The notes under the pieces are model-generated. The model worked only from the letters and a program-made list of their open reading frames with translations, had not been told where the DNA came from and did no database searches. The translations under genes and the position numbers were made by a program. Shown here piece after piece: positions 58,641 to 64,000 of a stretch of DNA of 64,000 bases (position 1 is its first letter; each line of letters begins with the position of its first letter). This DNA is from Diplonema japonicum (Eukaryota; Euglenozoa; Diplonemea; Diplonemida; Diplonemidae): assembly GCA_964019335.1 (NCBI GenBank), contig OZ025751.1:1-64000 (forward strand), in the 5' to 3' direction.

Positions 58641-59030
58641 CTAGTTGTTCTTCTTCTTCTCGGCCTCCTTCTTCTTCTTCTCGGCGGCCTTCTTCTTCTT
58701 CTCAGCCTCCTTCTTCTTTTCGGCAGACTTCTTCTCAGCCTCCTTCTTCTTCTCAGCGGCCTTCTTCTTCTTCTCAGCCTCCTTCTCCTTCTTCTCCTTT
58801 GCGGCCTCCCTCTTCTTCTCGGCCTTCTCCTTCTTCTTCTCCTTCTTCGCCTCCTCCCTCTCCTTCTTCGCCTCCCTCTTCGCCTCCTTCTTGGCCTTCT
58901 CCTTCTCCTTCTTTTCAGCTGCTACCTTCTTGGCCTCCTCCTTCTTCGCCAATCTGGCTTCCTTCATCCTGGCAGACCTCTCTTTGTCAACAACGTGACC
59001 CTCCATGGAGAACATCTCGACCTTGCCCAT
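58641..59030 (-). CDS. K/E/A-rich single-helix protein, family member 3
   Basis: 129 residues, start Met at 59030 (MGKVEMFSMEGHVVDKERSA); the frame upstream of it runs through a dispersed repeat and is ignored. It appears identical in protein sequence to member 4 at 60616. Ends KKKEAEKKKNN. Single alpha-helix predicted after residue 20. Confidence 0.82.
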   Translation of the reverse strand: MGKVEMFSMEGHVVDKERSARMKEARLAKKEEAKKVAAEKKEKEKAKKEAKREAKKEREEAKKEKKKEKAEKKREAAKEKKEKEAEKKKKAAEKKKEAEKKSAEKKKEAEKKKKAAEKKKKEAEKKKNN

Positions 59031-59184
59031 TTTTGTTAGTTTGGTGGTAAAAAGATTTAGAACTGTGATGGGTGGTGAGAGGGACTCGTCAGTGCGGAAC
59101 AGAGAACATTGGGCCCCGGTGAATAGTGCGGTGGAGTTGCTGCTGCTCGATACGAGAAAGGCACGGGCGTTTGTCCCGTGTACG

Positions 59185-59990
59185 AAAAAAGTACAGCCAA
59201 CATCAGTAAGACCCATCGAAAAGGAAGTGTATCCTCAAACCCTTTTAAAAGGTCGGTTCTAGTAGCTGGTAAAAATTTTATCATCATCTGATGGAAAAAG
59301 CATTTTTCGATTTTCTCTGTATCCCGCAGCAATCTCGCAGGACTATCTGACCCTTGCCGCAATTTTTGTGCGAAAGGGGACACATGGCTTGCTGAAAGGG
59401 AAGCACACCAACAGCCAACATCAGTAAGACCCATCGAAAAGGAAGTGTATCCTCAAACCCTTTTAAAAGGTCGGTTCTAGTAGCTGGTAAATTGTTTATC
59501 ATCATCTTTAATGGTTTGGCCTCTTTCTATTCCGCAGCAATCTCGCAGGACTATCTGACCCTTGCCGTAATTTTTGTGCGAAAGGGGACACATGGCATGT
59601 TGAGGACTGGGAAATGGGGTTCCTTTGGTACCACCAACAGCCAACATCAGTAAGACCCATCGAAAAGGAAGTGTATCCTCAAACCCTTTTAAAAGGTCGG
59701 TTCTAGTAGCTGGTAAAAATTATTTCATCATCTAATGCTATTTGGCTTCTCCAGGTGGTTCTGCCCTATCCCCCTTTACTCCGCAGCAATCTCGCAGGAC
59801 TATCTGACCCTTGCCGCAATTTTTGTGCGAAAGGGGACACATGGCATGCTAAAAGGGAAGTACACCAACAGCCAACATCAGTAAGACCCATCGAAAAGGA
59901 AGTGTATCCTCAAACCCTTTTAAAAAGGTCGGTTCTAGTAGCTGGTAAATGTGAGTCATCATATTGTTGGGCTTGTAAACACCACGGGGC
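59185..59990. repeat. Dispersed repeat cluster B (four core copies)
   Basis: The 75-bp core found in cluster A recurs at about 59198-59274, 59417-59491, 59639-59717 and 59872-59948, each flanked by tatcatcatc-type sequence. The preceding module (gcaggactatctgacccttg) is at 59336, 59545 and 59791. Units are spaced 215-250 bp apart in the same orientation as cluster A. Confidence 0.9.
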
Positions 59991-60128
59991 AGGGAGGGAT
60001 AGATCAAAAACAGGGCTTTGGCAGTTGCGTACATTTGAAATAGAATATAGAAAGAGATACAAAAAAAAAAAACAAATGGGGCTTTGATTGCAACACTAGG
60101 TGGCGTTAAGCGTGCAATGAAGCACGAA

Positions 60129-60405
60129 CTACCTACTTGATTACAGGGGGCGCTCCCCGGCCGAGTTGTAGCTTCTTTTGCGTTCCGCGTCGTGTCCTTA
60201 ATGCGTGCGGTGTGCTCAACCCTAGCCGGGGCGTCCCGGGTAACCAAGATTCTGCGCTCGTGCAGTTTGCTGCCTGTTCGTCACCCTGAGCATCTGCGTT
60301 ACGTTCTTCCACTCGGGCGCTACCGGTGATGACCGACGAGGAGGTCAACAGCGAACAACACATCTGATGTACTTCTTATATTTCCATGTTATCCCCACCA
60401 CCATT
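60129..60405. repeat. Dispersed repeat, copy 2 (partner at 4888-5160)
   Basis: Same 270-bp sequence and orientation as 4888-5160 with few substitutions and short indels; it lacks the 40-bp ggaggccggtgttggcggcg module found at the first copy. Ends near atgttatccccaccacc in both. Confidence 0.85.
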
Positions 60406-60439
60406 AACAAAACAAAGAAGGAAAAGAAATGGGGTACTA

Positions 60440-60480
60440 TGGTGCAAAGCTACACCACCACCACACAGGTGGCATACAAA
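60440..60480 (-). promoter_or_regulatory. Downstream stem-loop element of K/E-rich gene 4
   Basis: Minus strand TATGCCACCTGTGTGGTGG then TGGTGTAGCTTTGCACC; CCACC/GGTGG stem with loop TGTGT, about 136 nt past the stop of the gene at 60616. Confidence 0.7.
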
Positions 60481-60615
60481 AGGGGATTCACAAACATGGA
60501 AGAATGGGGGTAAACAAAACACAAAAAAAGGGCAAAATTAAAAAGGGTGAAGAGTAAGGGGAAGAGACCTTCGACGGGGGGGAAGGAATGAGAGAAAGAG
60601 AGAGAGAGAGAGAGC

Positions 60616-61005
60616 CTAGTTGTTCTTCTTCTTCTCGGCCTCCTTCTTCTTCTTCTCGGCGGCCTTCTTCTTCTTCTCAGCCTCCTTCTTCTTTTCGGCA
60701 GACTTCTTCTCAGCCTCCTTCTTCTTCTCAGCGGCCTTCTTCTTCTTCTCAGCTTCCTTCTCCTTCTTCTCCTTCGCGGCCTCCCTCTTCTTCTCGGCCT
60801 TCTCCTTCTTCTTCTCCTTCTTCGCCTCCTCCCTCTCCTTCTTCGCCTCCCTCTTCGCCTCCTTCTTGGCCTTCTCCTTCTCCTTCTTTTCAGCTGCTAC
60901 CTTCTTGGCCTCCTCCTTCTTCGCCAATCTGGCTTCCTTCATCCTGGCAGACCTCTCTTTGTCAACAACGTGACCCTCCATGGAGAACATCTCGACCTTG
61001 CCCAT
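60616..61005 (-). CDS. K/E/A-rich single-helix protein, family member 4
   Basis: 129 residues, protein sequence as in member 3, start MGKVEMFSMEGHVVDKERSA at 61005. The leader shares the TTTTTACCACCAAACTAACA block with members 2 and 3. The stop is followed by a GA microsatellite (60592-60614 on the plus strand). Confidence 0.82.
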   Translation of the reverse strand: MGKVEMFSMEGHVVDKERSARMKEARLAKKEEAKKVAAEKKEKEKAKKEAKREAKKEREEAKKEKKKEKAEKKREAAKEKKEKEAEKKKKAAEKKKEAEKKSAEKKKEAEKKKKAAEKKKKEAEKKKNN

Positions 61006-61203
61006 TTTTTGTTAGTTTGGTGGTAAAAAGGAGTTTAGAAAAACTGTGGATAGGATTTTTAAGGTGTTTGGAAGTTTAGAAAGAACTGTGGATAGGATTT
61101 TTTTTTTTTTCTTTCCCCCCCTTCTTCCCTCCCCTTTCTCTCTTTTCTTTTTTCGTACGCAAAAAAAAAAAAAAAAAACACCCTACCAAATGAAACAAAA
61201 CAA

Positions 61204-61246
<43 letters not shown>

Positions 61247-61280
61247 CGGGACAACAAAAAGCCCTTCTGTATAAGCCCCA

Positions 61281-62741
61281 CTAAGTGGGGGACGTCCTTG
61301 CAGCAGAGCCTGCGGCTGCAAGAACGGGCGGCGAAGGAGTTCGCGGGGGGGTTCGCGGGCGGCGAGGGGTTCGGGGGGAGGAGGAAGTTCCTCTTCCACC
61401 CCACAGGCGTGGGGTGGGCGTGGTCTCCTGGTTGGACGTGAGCTGTTCAAGAAGAGCTCCCTCGTTCGAAACCACCGAGTAGAGTGCATCATCCGCTGGG
61501 AATCTTCTCAGCACGCGTTCTACAGCGGGACCGTACTCCACTGCAGTCAGATTGTTCATTGCGAAAGTCTTTAAGTTTGCGACTATCTGGGGACGGGGTG
61601 GGGTTTCAGGGGGCATCTGCACCACCTGCTGAACAGAGCTTTCCTTTTCAAACAGCTTACTCTTCAAATATTCAATTTCACGCTCTGCTTCCTCGAGTTT
61701 CCGCTGCAAGCCAGCATTGTCTTCACAATTATCCTTTTGTACCATGGGGACAGTTCTTGTCGGCGGGGTTGGAGCGGTCCCCGCGCCTTCGAAAAGAGAA
61801 CCGAATCCTTGTTTACCGCCTTTTTCTTTTTCTCGTTGTTTTATGAGTTTCACATCCTGCTTTGTAGGGGGCTGGCTGAAGTACTCACGGACGATGCGAA
61901 GATTCCTCACGTTTCCAAAGGACGCGAGGAGATCCCCGTCGAGATGGTCAAGGTTCTTCTCTTCAAGAAGAGACCCCATTGCAGCTGCATCACCTCCACA
62001 TTTAATGAGGAACGACTCAGTAGTGACAGGATCCAAGGCCAGAATCATATGAATGTTTGAAATAACTTCTTCGGAAGGCTGCCACCAAGGGTACACGAGG
62101 TCGATGTCAGGGCATCTTCTTGCATGAAAAACCGTTGTAACCGGGCTGTCGTAAGTAGACAGCATATACGCGGTGTAAAGCGACGTGGCAGCCTGAAATA
62201 CCACGTTTAGTATATCGTTCACATTTCCGCTGAAATTCGTCAGAAAGACTATGAAGCTGTACAAAGAAGCAACGAGGATTACAATGGCAGAGAGGCGGGT
62301 GCAGATGTTGAAAATGCTCTTTCGTTCTTTAGCGACTTCGAGCCAGACAATCAGGCTGAGTGAGCCGAATTGCGACGGGCCGATTTTGATTGACAACAAA
62401 ATGAATTGAACCACCATGACCATCCCCGCCCAGACCCCTCCGAGTATGATCAGAACCCCCATAGAAGAACCAGACAGTTTGTCACACGTGAACATATCGT
62501 TCGAGACGGTGACGTTCTTTAAAGGTCTCGTTGCATCCCCTTCCTGCAGACAGTCGTTGAGGTCCTCTTCACACCAGGTGCTCACCAGATCGTTTATAAC
62601 AAGCAGGAACCCGTACCACATCAGGAAGTAAGGCGCGAACTGCGCCGACACGCATAGGATCTTGTCCTTTCCCCAGCTTCTTTTCCCGTCGTTTCGGGGT
62701 GCTTCCCCCACCAGAGCATCGTTCAAAGGTGTGTCCAGCAT
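61281..62741 (-). CDS. Four-TM membrane protein with cytosolic coiled coil, unknown function
   Basis: Predicted 486 residues. TM helices at about 34-52 (FAPYFLMWYGFLLVINDLV), 95-118 (VLIILGGVWAGMVMVVQFIL), 146-168 (LSAIVILVASLYSFIVFLTN) and 175-195. The loop between TM1 and TM2 has three Cys and an NVT glycosylation site, so it is probably lumenal or extracellular. The C-terminal half is cytosolic: a helical segment, a coiled coil (LQRKLEEAEREIEYLKSKLF, about 345-365) and a Pro/Arg/Thr tail. No family recognised. Confidence 0.65.
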   Translation of the reverse strand: MLDTPLNDALVGEAPRNDGKRSWGKDKILCVSAQFAPYFLMWYGFLLVINDLVSTWCEEDLNDCLQEGDATRPLKNVTVSNDMFTCDKLSGSSMGVLIILGGVWAGMVMVVQFILLSIKIGPSQFGSLSLIVWLEVAKERKSIFNICTRLSAIVILVASLYSFIVFLTNFSGNVNDILNVVFQAATSLYTAYMLSTYDSPVTTVFHARRCPDIDLVYPWWQPSEEVISNIHMILALDPVTTESFLIKCGGDAAAMGSLLEEKNLDHLDGDLLASFGNVRNLRIVREYFSQPPTKQDVKLIKQREKEKGGKQGFGSLFEGAGTAPTPPTRTVPMVQKDNCEDNAGLQRKLEEAEREIEYLKSKLFEKESSVQQVVQMPPETPPRPQIVANLKTFAMNNLTAVEYGPAVERVLRRFPADDALYSVVSNEGALLEQLTSNQETTPTPRLWGGRGTSSSPRTPRRPRTPPRTPSPPVLAAAGSAARTSPT

Positions 62742-63079
62742 TTCGTTTGTATCAGAAGCATTTCTTTTTTTTTTTCCTTTTTTTTTTTAAATAATGGAAG
62801 GAGGACAGCGAAGTCTCATTAACAAAAATAACAACTACAAAAAAAATGGAACAGAATGGTAAGGAAGAGGGAGAAGAAGAAAGGAAAAGAAGAAAAAAAA
62901 AAAAAAAAAAAAAAAAAAAGCGCCAAACAGCACCATCAGTAGTTTCTGACATATTTCTCCTTTTTTTCCTCCCTTTCTTTTTTTTTTTCTGGGAAAAGGA
63001 AAATGGGGGGGAACAACTGGGATACAAGAGGGGTAAGAAATATAAAAAAAAAAAAAAGGGAAAATGGGGAAGAGGGAAC
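62742..63079. other. Intergenic; possible decayed downstream element of K/E-rich gene 5
   Basis: gcgccaaacagcaccatcag (62920-62939) resembles the conserved ggtgcaaagctacaccacca end of the element but lacks the stem. The rest is A-rich. Confidence 0.4.
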
Positions 63080-63469
63080 CTAGTTCTTGTCCTTCTTCTT
63101 CTCGGCGGCCTTCTTCTTCTCGGCCTCCTTCTTCTTCTTCTCGGCCTCCTTCTTCTTTTCAGCAGACTTCTTCTCAGCCTCCTTCTTCTTCTCGGCGGCC
63201 TTCTTCTTCTTCTCAGCCTCCTTCTCCTTCTTCTCCTTCGCGGCCTCCCTCTTCTTCTCGGCCTTCTCCTTCTTCTTCTCCTTCTTCGCCTCCTCCCTCT
63301 CCTTCTTCGCCTCCCTCTTCGCCTCCTTCTTGGCCTTCTCCTTCTCCTTCTTTTCAGCTGCTACCTTCTTGGCCTCCTCCTTCTTCGCCAATTTGGCTTC
63401 CTTCATCCTGGCAGACCTCTCTTTGTCAACAACGTGACCCTCCATGGAGAACATCTCGACCTTGCCCAT
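63080..63469 (-). CDS. K/E/A-rich single-helix protein, family member 5
   Basis: 129 residues, start MGKVEMFSMEGHVVDKERSA at 63469 preceded directly by an A tract instead of the leader shared by members 2-4. Ends EKKKAAEKKKDKN, differing from members 3 and 4 only in the repeat tail and one early substitution (KEAKLAKK). Confidence 0.82.
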   Translation of the reverse strand: MGKVEMFSMEGHVVDKERSARMKEAKLAKKEEAKKVAAEKKEKEKAKKEAKREAKKEREEAKKEKKKEKAEKKREAAKEKKEKEAEKKKKAAEKKKEAEKKSAEKKKEAEKKKKEAEKKKAAEKKKDKN

Positions 63470-63619
63470 TTTTTTTTTTTTTTGTGGTGTTTAGAAGAAC
63501 TAGTGGAGGGTTTCTTTATTGCATGAAGCGAAATGTTTCTTTTTTTTTTTTTTCCCGACATATACGTGGCGAAAACCGTATTCTAGCTTCTGGCCCTTAA
63601 CACATTGGCCCGTTGGGGC

Positions 63620-64000
63620 ACTCATACCAACATCAGTAAGACCCATCGAAAAGGAAGTGTATCCTCAAACCCTTTTAAAAGGTCGGTTCTAGTAGCTGGT
63701 AAAAATTTTATCATCATCTGATGGAAAAAAGCACTTTACGATTTTCTCTGTATCCCGCAGCAATCTCGCAGGACTATCTGACCCTTGCCGCAATTTTTGT
63801 GCGAAAGGGGACACATGGCATGCTGAAAGGGAAGTACACCAACAGCCAACATCAGTAAGACCCATCGAAAAGGAAGTGTATCCTCAAACCCTTTTAAAAG
63901 GTCGGTTCTAGTAGCTGGTAAATGTGAGTCATCATATTGTTGGGCTTGTAAACACCACGGGGCAGGGAGGGAGGGATAAGAGATCAAAAAAAGGGCATTG
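63620..64000. repeat. Dispersed repeat cluster C (two core copies, runs to window end)
   Basis: Core copies at about 63628-63702 and 63848-63922 with the upstream module at 63769. After the second copy, 63923-64000 (gtgagtcatcatattgttgg, then gcttgtaaacaccacggggc) matches 59949-60010, so cluster C extends like the end of cluster B. Confidence 0.88.

Noticed and set aside
1-64000. tRNA, rRNA and 5S genes
   Set aside because: I looked for T-loop/B-box patterns and rRNA-like segments on both strands and found none that fold or match; a covariance search (tRNAscan/Infernal) could still find divergent ones.

Overview
The window looks like nuclear DNA of a diplonemid (Euglenozoa, Diplonemea; a Diplonema/Paradiplonema-like organism). 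Three lines of evidence support this. (1) Every convincing gene in all 64 kb lies on the minus strand, as in a long polycistronic unit. (2) Most start codons are preceded by a short leader and an AG acceptor (often AG followed by GT), as expected for spliced-leader (SL) trans-splicing. (3) A euglenozoan-type SL exon, with core CAGTTTCTGTACTTTATTG, is present on the minus strand at 7510-7546, with a diverged copy at 5406-5442. Intergenic DNA is full of A/T and G/C homopolymers and polypurine tracts. Conventional introns are tiny (41-65 nt, GT-AG) and often consist largely of a poly(A) run, which hides short terminal exons from simple ORF calling. I reconstructed introns in PEX3, PurM, GDT1, an RRM protein, a membrane protein and five ATP synthase c genes.

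Left part (1-22 kb), secreted and extracellular enzymes: a Cys-rich tandem-repeat secreted protein cut by the window edge; an AA10 lytic polysaccharide monooxygenase with a C-terminal CBM1-like module; a secreted beta-propeller protein; a decayed SL-tagged non-LTR retroelement with an OTU protease domain (about 5.3-7.55 kb) next to a C2orf69-like gene remnant; a GH18 chitinase with the same CBM1-like module; two tandem tyrosinases whose shared coding part appears identical; a hypothetical gene; a repeat cluster and a fold-back element; and a secreted protein that shares a C-terminal domain with the propeller protein. LPMO, chitinase and tyrosinase suggest extracellular degradation of chitin-like polymers and phenol oxidation.

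Middle (23-46.6 kb): GDT1/TMEM165-type Mn/Ca transporter; PPR-like protein; two related fragments; an 1179-residue fusion of membrane anchor, adenylate cyclase, degenerate cyclase, cytochrome b5, globin and flavin reductase; an IQ-motif protein; a 1199-residue fusion of Dug3-type glutamine amidotransferase with Dug2-type WD40 plus M20 peptidase (glutathione degradation); PEX3 (three exons); a two-TM protein with a PH-like region; and a Q-rich PDZ protein.

Right part (47-64 kb): an acyl-CoA dehydrogenase ending in SKL (peroxisomal signal); a zinc alcohol dehydrogenase; five tandem ATP synthase c genes; an RRM protein; a Bacteroidetes-type PurM; five genes for K/E/A-rich single-helix proteins, each with a stem-loop element downstream; a charged coiled-coil protein; a four-TM protein; and clusters of dispersed repeats. 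No rRNA, tRNA or CRISPR was seen. Homopolymer lengths may contain assembly errors, so frame breaks next to them should be read with caution.
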